A stretch of 64,000 nucleotides of DNA, taken from NCBI GenBank assembly GCA_023382975.1, contig JAHDXO010000050.1, positions 1 through 64,000 on the forward strand. Direction: 5' to 3'. The position numbers and the translations under genes were made by a program. The notes under the pieces are model-generated. The model searched no databases. It saw only the letters and a list, made by a program, of their open reading frames with translations, and was not told the origin of the DNA. Below are positions 1 through 9,156 of the stretch, piece after piece (positions within the stretch are counted from its first letter, which is position 1; the number at the start of each line of letters is the position of its first letter). The stretch comes from Pirellulaceae bacterium (lineage in GTDB: Bacteria > Planctomycetota > Planctomycetia > Pirellulales > Pirellulaceae).

Positions 1-1381
1 CGTTGGCGACGTCGGTGCGTCGCGCCGTCATGTCGTACAGGTGGGACTTGTGATACGCGAACATCTGCGGCGGCACCGGAACCTTCTCCGTTGCCACGGT
101 GCGGGCGCCTTCGTCGTCGCGCTGGTACAGCCACCGCTCGAAGTTCTTGATCGGCCGCGGCGAATGCTGGTTCGCGACGCCGCGGTTGGGGACAAGGCTT
201 TCCCGCAAGTAGCACCAGGCATCGGGAGCGGTCTGCACGTTGTGCCCTAGTTCGAGCGCCACATAATGCAACAACGGTGGATTGATCAACCATGAACCGC
301 TTTCGGCCCAGACAAAGTTCCGACGCATCTGGAGCACTCGCAACATGGATTCATGATACCGGTGGGGAAAGGTCTCGATCGGCCCAAAGCGGACGACCAG
401 TTCGGGTCCGTATTCCTCGTTTTCGTCGCCCGACGCCCGGTTATCGGCAACGAGCGGATGAGCTTCGTCCACGGTGAGGTAGCCGTCGGAGTCCACCAGT
501 TGACCGAGCATCGGGTTGGGGGCGTGCATCAGGTAGTTCTCGACAAACCCGTTCCGCTGACCGATCCCCAGCGGATAACACACCTCCAGAATATGCGGCC
601 GCGAGGATACCGTCATCAGCTTGTGGCAGTCCGGTCCAAAGGCATCCGCCCAGGCCCGCAGCCGTTCCTGGTATCGCAGCCAGCGCTCGCCCGACGTGGG
701 CTGGTCGGATTCGGTCCATCCCTCCTCGCCCCGACTTGCCGACTTGTCGTGGAGATAAACGAACCTGACTTCCGGCATGCGCGGGATGCCGCTTTCGCCG
801 AATGCGCGAACCAGTTTCAAATAGCGCTGGTGGTACTCGGGATGGTGAATGTCAAGATTCACCAGTTGGAAGGGGATCGAGCTGTTGGGAGTTTCCTCGA
901 TCATCGGTACGCCGTACCGGGTCATCCACAACGGGGCGGTGCCCGGCGTCGTGCGGACGATGGTCTTGTCCGTCAGGCTGCGGAAATATCGCGTCTCCCA
1001 GACGGAGGCCTGCAGGCCGATCTTCACCGCGTAAGTGCCGCCGGCGCTTGCTTCGAGGATCGCTTGGCGGAACCTGGAGAAATCGTACTCGCCCTCGCGA
1101 GGTTCGATTTCCCGCCATGTGCCGACGACGCTCTTGACAATGGAGCAGGGAAGGTCGGCGGACACCCGTCTCGGGCTGATAAGCACACCGCTGACGGACG
1201 CCGCTTTCGCCGACGGTGGCAGCGACCAATCCTCGCCGTCAACCACGTGGTCGACTTCGTTCCAGCGATGAAAGTAGCAGGACTTGGAAAACAGTTCGGC
1301 GGCCTTGGTCTCGAAGTCGGAACTCTCCGCCCCACAAACGATGAGCACGGCAGAGGCCAGGAATGTCGTAGTCAATGTCAT
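1..1381 (-). CDS. Secreted TIM-barrel glycosidase-like protein (3' end outside window)
   Basis: The reading frame is open from an ATG at 1381 to the left edge, so the C-terminus is missing (at least 460 residues). The start follows GAGGTGACGG, a fair ribosome binding site, and gives a hydrophobic N-terminus (MTLTTTFLASAVLIV) that looks like a Sec signal. Residues 80-100 contain GTWREIEPREGEYDFSRF, the kind of sequence found at strand-helix 2 of clan-A-like TIM-barrel glycosidases (where the text 'be the one who walks in' is typical), and later parts are rich in Trp, Tyr and acidic residues. I cannot name a GH family. The gene lies 78 bases downstream of the pectate-lyase-like gene on the same strand and is probably co-transcribed with it. 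A broken second copy of its N-terminus lies at 8713-9060. Confidence 0.72.
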   Translation of the reverse strand, partial: MTLTTTFLASAVLIVCGAESSDFETKAAELFSKSCYFHRWNEVDHVVDGEDWSLPPSAKAASVSGVLISPRRVSADLPCSIVKSVVGTWREIEPREGEYDFSRFRQAILEASAGGTYAVKIGLQASVWETRYFRSLTDKTIVRTTPGTAPLWMTRYGVPMIEETPNSSIPFQLVNLDIHHPEYHQRYLKLVRAFGESGIPRMPEVRFVYLHDKSASRGEEGWTESDQPTSGERWLRYQERLRAWADAFGPDCHKLMTVSSRPHILEVCYPLGIGQRNGFVENYLMHAPNPMLGQLVDSDGYLTVDEAHPLVADNRASGDENEEYGPELVVRFGPIETFPHRYHESMLRVLQMRRNFVWAESGSWLINPPLLHYVALELGHNVQTAPDAWCYLRESLVPNRGVANQHSPRPIKNFERWLYQRDDEGARTVATEKVPVPPQMFAYHKSHLYDMTARRTDVAN

Positions 1382-1459
1382 CCGTCACCTCATAGAAAGG
1401 TATGTACCGGGACTCGAACGAAACCAGCGACCAAACGCAGGCCAGCAGAGCGATGGTCA

Positions 1460-3514
1460 CTACTCATCCGCCTGTCCTTTGATCCATCGCGCGAACAGCG
1501 CGACGATCTTGGACGATGGAATCACGATCTTGTCCGAGCCGAAGGTCTCGATCAGGTGCGGATAGCTGCCCGGATTCAGGGTCTTCAGTTGCGAAACCGC
1601 CACGTCGCGCGAATTGACCACCTCCAACATGGGCCGCTCTCCCAGTTTTCTCACGACGCCGTACATGCAATACACCCGGACGTCCTGCGAGTCGGAGATG
1701 CGGCAAGGCGTGTTGCCGTCGGTCGCATCCGGCCGGCTGATCGTGCCGGCTTCGACCTTGAAATAGTAGATGCGGACCTGCGAGCAATTCGTGATCTCGG
1801 ATTGGGGGTTCGTTCCTTTCCGCTCGACGTTCAGGGCGTAGAACGCGAGCGGTTGTTGGATCCCTTGGAGCACTAACGGCCCTCCCTGCGCCATCATCCC
1901 GTAGATTCTTCCGCCCCCGTGTCCGGAGAAGGCAACCGGCGCCGGAGCGAGAAAGATCGTTCCCTGCCCGGATCTCCAGTCCACACGTCCATGCACTCGA
2001 AGCATGGAGAGGACCGGAGCGGCTTCCGCATCGTTTGCCGTGGCGAGGACAAACGAATCACCCGCGTCGGGACCGCGTCCACGTTTCGACACGGCGGCGC
2101 CGCCACCGATGATGCTGCGGCTGGGAGTGAGTCCGAACAGGCGGGTGTTGCGTCCCAGGGTGAGCGTGCCGGAGAGGTGGTAGTACCCCTTCGGGACAAA
2201 GATCTTGTCGTGGGACTGGATGGCCTTCACAAAGGCTTGGGTATCATCACTCGTGCCGTCGCCCTTGGCGCCAAACGCTTTGACGTTCACCGCGTCTTCG
2301 TCCTCGAAGGAGGGAAGTCCGCGGTAATGCCGTTTGCGGATGGCCTCCCAATCGGGGCCTTCCGGGGCAGGTTCGAATTCGGCGATTTCTCCCGTGGATT
2401 CCACGCCGTTCAGGAGATTCACAGCTTGGTCGGTGTGCGAAGAGTATCTTTCGATGCGCGTCCAAACGCCGGCATCAGGCAGCTTGCCTCCTTGCGTGCA
2501 GACCGACGCCACGCCTTTGACCAACGTGTTCTCGATGTGCAGGTTCTCTCTCTTGCTGGTTTTCGCGAGGACGCCGCCGGGATTCAACGCGACCGCGCAG
2601 TCCACCAAGCTGATGCCCGCGTAGGATCGCTCGGTCGTGAAGTCGATTGCCGCGGACCCGGCCGGCTCGAGACGGCATCCGACCAAGAGCGTCGGCACTT
2701 GGGAGCCGCCCTTCGCGTAGCGTATCACCGCCACCGTTTGTCCCTGAAACGTACAGGCGGTGAGGATCGGAAACCGACTGCCCGGTTCGATCACCATGCC
2801 GTACCGTCCGCCCAGGACTTCCATGTTGTAGGTGCCGCCCCCTTGTCCACAGCAATTGTTCATGCCCGCGTATGCGCCCTCCGCCTGGATGGTGCAATCG
2901 AGCATCACCGAGCCTTGCGACCCGGAGTGCCGAATCCCGATCGCGCCGGCGTGTCCGCGGATATCGATGTCGATGCCCTTGAAGTAATGGCCGAAGGAGA
3001 TGTTGGGCTGTTCCTTTCCCCACTGCGGTTCCTGTTGGCCGGGCGCGTCGTCGCGAGTCTGGGCCCAGATCCAAACCGCAATCTTCGGCTGGGCCGAGTC
3101 GCCGAACCCCTTGGCATCCTTGGACAGCTTAAGGACCGGGCGTTTCCCCTTGGTCGAGCCAAACATGATGATCTTATGCGGTTCGTCCCAGTAGTGTTGC
3201 GTACGCCCATCGGTCTGCCGCGGCCGGTCCAACTTCTTCACCTGCTGCTCGCAGGAAAGGGTGTCGGAGATCAGATAGGTTCCCTCCGGGAAGAAGCAGA
3301 CCAGTCCGTGATCGCGCGCGTCGTTGATGGCGCGCTGGATGGCTGCGGTCGAGTCGACCGCGCCAGCCGGATCAGCCGAGTAGGGCGCCTTGGTGACGTC
3401 CAGCAGGCCCAACTGGAACAGCCGGTCGCTACGGTCCCATTCCTGCGGAAGCTCGCCGTACGCCAGCTCGCCAGCCAACACCATTGCCGCCAAGACAAGT
3501 AAGCCACGTTGCAT
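1460..3514 (-). CDS. Secreted protein with two pectate-lyase-3-like beta-helix domains
   Basis: This 684-residue protein starts at an ATG preceded by AGGAGATTTCTC. It has a Sec signal (MQRGLLVLAAMVLAGELAYG). Two segments have the start signature of Pectate_lyase_3 (GH28-like right-handed helix) domains: around residues 50-75 (DSTAAIQRAINDARDHGL, then FPEGTYLIS) and around residues 410-450 (VKAFGAKGDGTSDDTQAF, then VPKGYYHLSG). Turns rich in Asn, Gly and Asp run between and after them. The family includes polygalacturonases, pectate lyases and phage-type depolymerases; the substrate cannot be read from sequence. The neighbours are other secreted carbohydrate-active-type genes on the same strand, so a role in polysaccharide breakdown is inferred. 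Confidence 0.8.
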   Translation of the reverse strand: MQRGLLVLAAMVLAGELAYGELPQEWDRSDRLFQLGLLDVTKAPYSADPAGAVDSTAAIQRAINDARDHGLVCFFPEGTYLISDTLSCEQQVKKLDRPRQTDGRTQHYWDEPHKIIMFGSTKGKRPVLKLSKDAKGFGDSAQPKIAVWIWAQTRDDAPGQQEPQWGKEQPNISFGHYFKGIDIDIRGHAGAIGIRHSGSQGSVMLDCTIQAEGAYAGMNNCCGQGGGTYNMEVLGGRYGMVIEPGSRFPILTACTFQGQTVAVIRYAKGGSQVPTLLVGCRLEPAGSAAIDFTTERSYAGISLVDCAVALNPGGVLAKTSKRENLHIENTLVKGVASVCTQGGKLPDAGVWTRIERYSSHTDQAVNLLNGVESTGEIAEFEPAPEGPDWEAIRKRHYRGLPSFEDEDAVNVKAFGAKGDGTSDDTQAFVKAIQSHDKIFVPKGYYHLSGTLTLGRNTRLFGLTPSRSIIGGGAAVSKRGRGPDAGDSFVLATANDAEAAPVLSMLRVHGRVDWRSGQGTIFLAPAPVAFSGHGGGRIYGMMAQGGPLVLQGIQQPLAFYALNVERKGTNPQSEITNCSQVRIYYFKVEAGTISRPDATDGNTPCRISDSQDVRVYCMYGVVRKLGERPMLEVVNSRDVAVSQLKTLNPGSYPHLIETFGSDKIVIPSSKIVALFARWIKGQADE

Positions 3515-3544
3515 GAGAAATCTCCTGGGATTGTGTTCGGATTG

Positions 3545-6500
3545 TTAGCGAAATGAAGACTTGGTGAAGTAGGGATGCAGCGGCGCAACGGGTTCACCGA
3601 GCCGAATCCGGGTATGCTGTTCGCCGGTCCCTTCCAGGCGAATCACCAGCCAGCCGCTGTTCGGGTCGTAGGTCCATCCCGGGCTGCCAGCCGCAACGGG
3701 CTGATCATTGACGGTGACGTCGCGCGGGGCGCGCTGCGTGTAGATCTTCACGCCAAACGAGGCTCCCTCGCGGGAGTGGAACCGGAGATCGAGTTCCCGC
3801 GTGTCCGGGTCGTAGCAGCCGCCGAGCAACTCGGCCGGCGCCCAGTCGGAGAGAAACAGCGGAACGTCGCCGATGCAGGCCAACCCCAGATCGTACAGAT
3901 CCTTCGCCGCGTTGAAGTTCATGGGCTGACGAGCCTGGCTCATCCCGGCCCGTTCCAGGATGCCGTCGGCGTCCCAGCCCAGAAACAGCCGTTGGGTCAA
4001 GTCGGGCAGGGAGTTCTGCTGGGCGGATTCCAGCGACCGTTCGTACTCGTGGACGTGCCGAGGCGCCCACAGCTTGTAACCCAAGGACAACTCGTGGCTG
4101 GTTCCCTTGGAGGTGTCGTGCATGCCGATCGAGCCCATCGGCCGGCGCGAGGCCTGAATCCCGTCTTCAAGGAACCAGTAGTGCCCCTGAAAGTCTCGCC
4201 ACGGATCGCCCTCGGCAGTAATCTCATGCAGATAGTCTTCGAAGCCGAATCGGGCAACCGCCGTCACCAGGCTCTTGGCTCCAAGCACCAGGCCCACTGC
4301 TTCGTCCTGCGCATGACCCGTGTTGGCGGCAGCGTAGGCAAAGGCCATGTTGCCGTAAGGCTCGCTGTTGACCATGTCCAGACCGGCCACTCGCCAATAT
4401 TCGAGCGCGCCGGAAGCCATCGTCGCCCAGTCGTGTACCCGCGGCAAGAACTCGTGCAGGCGGCGGCAATGGTTCCAATTGGCCCGCAGCGTGGCCCAGT
4501 CACCGTAGTAGCGGGCGTAGTTGGCGAAGCAGTAGGCGTTGATTCCCGAGGCTTCGTTGGCGTCGTTGTAGTTCCGCCAGCCGCCTTGTGTTTGGGTCGG
4601 CCAGACGAAAGAAATGGTGTACTCGACTCCCGTCCACGGCTCCCGTTTCTGCTGGACCATGCACTTGTGCGCATAGTAGTTGAGCGTCTCCCAATAGCGC
4701 ATGCGGAAATGGCGATCGACCTGCTCGCGGACCGGCTCGGAGTAGATCGGTCTCGCCAGGATTGCGTTGAACGTGTACCACCACTTGTACGGATCGATGC
4801 AGGGCGCTTCGTTGAAGGGTAGCGATCCCGATCGCTCATAGGGTGCAAGATCGGCATGCAGGAATCCAGCACCTTCATTTCTGGCTGTGGAATAGCGCCG
4901 CTGGCCGAGATTCAAGCCTGCGGTGCGGCGATCGATATCATCCTGTAGCACCATTCGACCGTTGACGGCCATCAATGCACGGTGATCCTGAGGAGGAACC
5001 GGGATCCTGACGACCGTCGTCTCGCCGGGCACACTCTCGAGAGGTCCCGATGTGGTTGCGAAATCCAGGTCGACGCGATCCTCGGGCAACTGGACGGGCG
5101 CCTGCACGGCTTGGGCCAGCGAGAGTACAGGGGGAAGAGGGGCCAGTTCGAGCGGCCGGGTGTCCCATTCGGAATCGATCCTGCGAAAGCGGTAGCGATC
5201 GACAAGCGTTACCATGCCGTCCTGGACCCAAGCAACCTCGTCACAATCGATCGGAAACGCGAGGCACGCGCGGCACCGCTGACGGACCGTGGCGATCGCC
5301 GACGATGGAACCTGCTCCCGCCAAGCGACGGTCTGCCCGGGTGCGAGGCGGCGGAGACCCCACAGTCGAGTTGCGAAGATCGTACGGAATCCTCCCTCGC
5401 CGCAGTCCAACTGGATTCCGCCGGCAAACGCGATCCGCTTCGGCCGCCGCGTGAGCACAAACAACTGGGGCATATCTCGGACTTCCTCCCCTGCGGTGAA
5501 AGCCAGCAGCCAGGGCTCGGAGAGGTCGGCTGGATCGATCGATGCTCCCCGGGCGATCACGCGGACTCCGTCCGGTGAGGCAAACGCCAGATGCGTGGCG
5601 CTGCGGTAGGTCAACTTCACCCGCATCGCGTCGCCTTCCCAAAGGATGCCGGGCGATCCGAGCGAGAGCGTTGACTTGACCACACCTCCGCTGCGGTAAC
5701 GCCAAGTCACGGATTTGGCCAGCCAGTTCTGCTGGACGGCCGTGGCTCGCGGATTCGACTCGCCGTTCACCTCCACGCCGTACGACGCCTCGGCCCCGGT
5801 GTTCTGAGCGGCACCGACGTTGACCACGGGCTGCGTGCCGCCGAAACTGAACGCCCGGGTCACGGGGCCGGAAACGGTTCCGTCGGAGCGGAGGTTTTCG
5901 GCCAGCCCGCCTTCTTCGATCAACCAGCCGAACCTGCCCGTGTTCTGCCGGCTGACGACCATCGTGTGTGGCGGAGGTTCGAGCCCAAGGCCCGCCAGCA
6001 CACGATCCTGGATTGCCTTGCACTGAGCAACCTCTTGCGCGTACAACTGTTCGGCCCGAGCCAGCATGGCGGCTACGCCCCGTTCTCCGCGGGCGAGCCA
6101 GTAGATCAAACGGAGCGCCATTTCGTCCGCCCCTTCCAGAGCAAGCCGGGGCTGCCACACCTGACCGGAACCGGAGCCGACGTAGACGACTTGCCCCTGG
6201 CCGAACGTCCCCGAAGCGACCGCAGGCGAACCGTCTTCCCAACGCGCCAGCACCCGGGCGTCAGGCTTGAGCCGGACACGCACGCCGTATCGCGGGGATA
6301 CCAGCAGGTTGTCGAAATCAGCCCAGGGGCCTTCGAGCTGGGTCCGCAAACGCTGTGGCATCTCGATCCAGGGATCCGTCGCGTTGAATTCGACTGGCAA
6401 CATCGCTTGTACGCTGGGCGCTGGCTTTCCGAACACCAGCATCTTGCCACCTTTTTCAACGTACGCTTTCAACTGTACCAATCGTGGGTCCGTGTCCTGC

Positions 6501-7102
6501 ATAGCTTCTGCGATCACCAGCACGGCGTCGACCGACCGCCCATCGGCAGGCCAGGTGGTGAACGTGTTCACGCTGGGCGCCAGTGGGCCCAGCATCATCC
6601 GCGTCCAGCCCTCGGAGTCCATGTTCTCGATCAGCGAAACGATCGTCAGATTCAACGACTCGTCTGCAGTCGTGCTGCGGTAGTCAAAGTAGAATCGGCG
6701 GGTGCCGGAGCGCGAATCGCCGAGCGAGTATTCGACGAAATAGGCTCCATCCTCCAGACTCGGCGGCAAGGTAACCGAAACTTGCCCGACTTTCCCCGGC
6801 GGCACGTCCAAGTCGGCGTGGCCTGTCGTCAAGGTGTTGCCCGCGTATGTGGTCAGATCCCACGCGACCCGCGTCCGCCAAGCCCTCGATTGGTTGTTGC
6901 GGAACAACAGGGCCATCTCTTCGCCCGGATTCAGGGTGTACCCGAGCGATTCATAGTCCCAGCCGAGGAATTCGACGGGCGGCGGAGCCTGGGGCTGAGG
7001 CGGCGGTCCCGGGCGTCCGCGGCGCTGCGCTTGCACGGCTGACCCCGTTATTAGGAACGCCCCGATGCACATCAACAGCGTACAAGTCGGCAATGGTCTC
7101 AT
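3545..7102 (-). CDS. Very large secreted protein, possible (alpha/alpha)-barrel glycosidase or lyase
   Basis: I chose the ATG at 7102 (1185 residues) because it gives a clean signal peptide (MRPLPTCTLLMCIGAFLITG) after GAAGGAAGAAACCG; the frame stays open another 48 codons upstream but those residues look non-coding. A proline- and glutamine-rich linker follows the signal. Residues 45-160 look like beta-sandwich repeats, and residues 170-340 contain a segment like a glutamine-amidotransferase-type Rossmann fold (VDAVLVIAEAMQDTDPRLVQ, then GGKMLVFGKP). The C-terminal 450 residues are helical and rich in Trp, Tyr and His (for example WWYTFNAI, GHYWFLEDG, MHDTSKGTSHE), as in six-hairpin glycosidases and polysaccharide lyases. 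I do not recognise a named family. It ends 30 bases before the pectate-lyase-like gene. Confidence 0.72.
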   Translation of the reverse strand: MRPLPTCTLLMCIGAFLITGSAVQAQRRGRPGPPPQPQAPPPVEFLGWDYESLGYTLNPGEEMALLFRNNQSRAWRTRVAWDLTTYAGNTLTTGHADLDVPPGKVGQVSVTLPPSLEDGAYFVEYSLGDSRSGTRRFYFDYRSTTADESLNLTIVSLIENMDSEGWTRMMLGPLAPSVNTFTTWPADGRSVDAVLVIAEAMQDTDPRLVQLKAYVEKGGKMLVFGKPAPSVQAMLPVEFNATDPWIEMPQRLRTQLEGPWADFDNLLVSPRYGVRVRLKPDARVLARWEDGSPAVASGTFGQGQVVYVGSGSGQVWQPRLALEGADEMALRLIYWLARGERGVAAMLARAEQLYAQEVAQCKAIQDRVLAGLGLEPPPHTMVVSRQNTGRFGWLIEEGGLAENLRSDGTVSGPVTRAFSFGGTQPVVNVGAAQNTGAEASYGVEVNGESNPRATAVQQNWLAKSVTWRYRSGGVVKSTLSLGSPGILWEGDAMRVKLTYRSATHLAFASPDGVRVIARGASIDPADLSEPWLLAFTAGEEVRDMPQLFVLTRRPKRIAFAGGIQLDCGEGGFRTIFATRLWGLRRLAPGQTVAWREQVPSSAIATVRQRCRACLAFPIDCDEVAWVQDGMVTLVDRYRFRRIDSEWDTRPLELAPLPPVLSLAQAVQAPVQLPEDRVDLDFATTSGPLESVPGETTVVRIPVPPQDHRALMAVNGRMVLQDDIDRRTAGLNLGQRRYSTARNEGAGFLHADLAPYERSGSLPFNEAPCIDPYKWWYTFNAILARPIYSEPVREQVDRHFRMRYWETLNYYAHKCMVQQKREPWTGVEYTISFVWPTQTQGGWRNYNDANEASGINAYCFANYARYYGDWATLRANWNHCRRLHEFLPRVHDWATMASGALEYWRVAGLDMVNSEPYGNMAFAYAAANTGHAQDEAVGLVLGAKSLVTAVARFGFEDYLHEITAEGDPWRDFQGHYWFLEDGIQASRRPMGSIGMHDTSKGTSHELSLGYKLWAPRHVHEYERSLESAQQNSLPDLTQRLFLGWDADGILERAGMSQARQPMNFNAAKDLYDLGLACIGDVPLFLSDWAPAELLGGCYDPDTRELDLRFHSREGASFGVKIYTQRAPRDVTVNDQPVAAGSPGWTYDPNSGWLVIRLEGTGEQHTRIRLGEPVAPLHPYFTKSSFR

Positions 7103-7349
7103 CGGTTTCTTCCTTCGATGACAGAATGCGATCTGAGGCCAGGCGTCACGCGCGCCGGACATCGAGCAATCGAAACACGCCGGCGGGTACGCGGACAACA
7201 ACCGGCTGGCGAAGGTCGCCAATCGCGCACTTCCAGAACGCAGCATCCTTGAAAATCATGCACGACGAAATGAACGTTCCAGACGGACTCGTCGCGCTCG
7301 AAAGGCGTTTCGGAGCGCCGGCTGGCGAGGGGATCGCAGACGTGCAGCA

Positions 7350-8597
7350 TCAGGGTTCTTTCGCGTCGGTTCCGGCGGAAGCGTAGCTCCGCTCGTACAC
7401 GTGGGCGTTTGCACGGCGCGTATAATCTACCAGGATTGGATACGGCGTGTCATCCGCCTTGAGCAGCCCGCGGCGATGGTACTGCGGGTTCCAGGGCTGG
7501 TAATCGCGGACCGTGCAGCGGTGAATACCGATGCAGTACTTGCTGGCGGCGGCGTCGAGGTAGTAGGCCAGGGTGTGCTCGCCGGCGGAACGTTCGTATT
7601 CCGTGGTATCGACTTCGTCCCTGGCCGGGCGGCGGGTCATGGTGTTCACGTCGGCCAACAAGACGGGCTTGCTGGTCAGGCGGTGGACGCGGTCGATGTA
7701 ATCGCGGAGCATGGTCCGGGTGCCCATCGGCTGGAACGAAATCACGTCGACGTGCTTCGCCGCCGTCACGAGAATCGAGTCGGGCGTCCACTCAGGAAGG
7801 GCCATCAGCCGGTCGCCGAGAACCAAGTGATTGGGGTCGGCCTTGCGCAGTTCTCCGACGACACAGGTGTAGTAGACTTCGGCGACCCGGTTGAGAAAAA
7901 CCTCGTCGTCGGCCGCCTTGCTTTCCGCTTGGCACTGCGCCACGAAGTCCTCATAGGCTCTGCGGCCCGGGGCGCTGGCATCCAGCGAACGGACGAAATC
8001 GCAGTAGCTTTCACCGCGTCGTGGCTGGGGATGCCAGACCGGAAGATCGATGAACACGTAACCCAGGCAGTACCGGTTGCTGACGTGGCCGACCGTCGCA
8101 TCCCTGACTCGCTTGCGCAGTCGCCCCTGGACGGCTGGATCGAAGATGTCTGTACAACGCGACTTGTCGCCCGCCGAAAATGACCGCGGCCCCTCGGTCC
8201 AGATCGTGGCCACGTAGGGTATCCGTTTCTCCATCGTCGGCAGCGGTCCGTAGCCCGACGAGTTGTAGCCCCAGTCCTTGAATCGTGCGAGGAAGAACTC
8301 GGCGAGGCGTGCTTCGCTCCTGCCGTATTTGGTTTGGAACAGGTTGAGTTCGTCCTGGCGGATGCATTCAACGGCGTGGGTGGCGCCCAGCGAGAAGAAG
8401 GCATGCCCCTCCGGTGTCACGAAATACCAGCGGCCGACGATCTCTTCCAGGTGAAACCAACCAGTTCTTCTGCCTTCCAACGACAACACTCCACCGAACG
8501 GGTCGCAATCAAGCCTGGTTTGTGCGCTGGCTGCTGGTTCCAGCAGCATGAACGACCAGACACAGACGACTGCCAGATAGGTTGGAATCGGTTTCAT
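7350..8597 (-). CDS. Secreted beta-agarase-like (GH clan A) glycoside hydrolase
   Basis: The ATG at 8597 gives 415 residues with a Sec signal (MKPIPTYLAVVCVWSFMLLE, then PAASAQ). Right after it comes the pattern GWFHLEEIVGRWYFVTPEGH AFFSLG, where the sequence 'grWwfvtPeGhpFfslG' is typical of the N-terminus of GH50/GH86-like agarases and related clan-A barrels. Later segments YCLGYVFIDLPVWHP and the YYTCVVGELRKADPNHLVLG region fit barrel strands; the strand-4 acid is not certain, since the usual WNE motif is replaced. About 415 residues is short for GH50 but normal for trimmed homologues found in planctomycetes. The gene belongs to the minus-strand run of secreted carbohydrate-active-type genes. 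Confidence 0.68.
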   Translation of the reverse strand: MKPIPTYLAVVCVWSFMLLEPAASAQTRLDCDPFGGVLSLEGRRTGWFHLEEIVGRWYFVTPEGHAFFSLGATHAVECIRQDELNLFQTKYGRSEARLAEFFLARFKDWGYNSSGYGPLPTMEKRIPYVATIWTEGPRSFSAGDKSRCTDIFDPAVQGRLRKRVRDATVGHVSNRYCLGYVFIDLPVWHPQPRRGESYCDFVRSLDASAPGRRAYEDFVAQCQAESKAADDEVFLNRVAEVYYTCVVGELRKADPNHLVLGDRLMALPEWTPDSILVTAAKHVDVISFQPMGTRTMLRDYIDRVHRLTSKPVLLADVNTMTRRPARDEVDTTEYERSAGEHTLAYYLDAAASKYCIGIHRCTVRDYQPWNPQYHRRGLLKADDTPYPILVDYTRRANAHVYERSYASAGTDAKEP

Positions 8598-8712
8598 CGG
8601 TGTTCCTACGGTCTTCGATAGCGGTTTGAACCAGGAAACGGGACGCATCGTGTTCCGCCAAGGGGCTCCCGCCCCGTCACAATCGAGCCGGTCCAGCACG
8701 ATGGGGAACTAC

Positions 8713-9060
8713 TCATCCAGCGGATAGCGATACTGGCGACCGTTGACGACGGCCAGCGTCGCCCACGAGTCTCGCGAAATCGTTCAGCGAACATTCTGCG
8801 CGGCGATCAGTTTGACGATCCGCACCATCCGGATTACCGCATCCGACGCCACGGGCGTCGAGGATCGCCTGGCGGAACCTGGAGAAGTCGTACTCGCCCT
8901 CGCGCGGTTCGATCTCCCGCCACGTGCCGACGACGCTCTTGACAATGGAGCAGGGGAAATCGGCCAACACGCGTTTCGGGCTGATCAACACACCGCTACC
9001 GGACACCGCATTGCCCGACGGTGGCAGCGACCAATCCAGGAACGTCGTAGTCAATATCAT
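8713..9060 (-). pseudogene. Broken second copy of the N-terminus of the 1-1381 glycosidase-like gene
   Basis: Residues 8-68 of this frame match the protein at 1-1381 almost word for word: both contain the run PCSIVKSVVGTWREIEPREG and then EYDFSRFRQAIL, and both have WSLPPS and SGVLISP. The copy starts MILTTTFLDWSLPPS, so about 40 residues present in the intact gene between the signal and WSLPPS have been lost. After RFRQAILDA the frame changes. Other frames downstream (8713-8870) still read protein-like stretches (for example SDAVIRMVRIVKLIAAQ, and ATLAVVNGRQYRYPLDE before a stop), so several fragments have probably been joined. No working product is expected. Confidence 0.8.
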
Positions 9061-9143
9061 CGCTCACCTCGCTTCGAAAGCGAGCCGCGAGTCAAGTCGC
9101 CGGCAAGCACGATGACCGCCAGAACAAGCAGGCCGGGTCGCAT
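9057..9143 (-). pseudogene. Signal-peptide remnant of a pectate-lyase-like gene copy
   Basis: This 28-codon frame begins MRPGLLVLAVIVLAGDL, closely matching MQRGLLVLAAMVLAGEL at the start of the gene at 1460-3514. The leader is also alike (GGGAGATTTGTT before the ATG here, AGGAGATTTCTC there). It stops after 28 residues with a TGA that overlaps the ATG of the glycosidase fragment at 9060. Together the two pieces look like a duplicated pectate-lyase/glycosidase gene pair in which nearly all the first gene has been deleted. Confidence 0.7.
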
Positions 9144-9156
9144 AACAAATCTCCCT

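Noticed and set aside
1919..3502. Long plus-strand open frame opposite the pectate-lyase-like gene
   Set aside because: Rich in Arg and low-complexity, no family motif; the minus-strand frame has a signal peptide, ribosome binding site and domain signatures.
7103..7349. Short minus-strand frames between the 1185-residue protein gene and the agarase-like gene
   Set aside because: One frame ends with protein-like text (IGDLRQPVVVRVPAGVFRLL) but lacks a start, binding site or recognised family; too weak to call.
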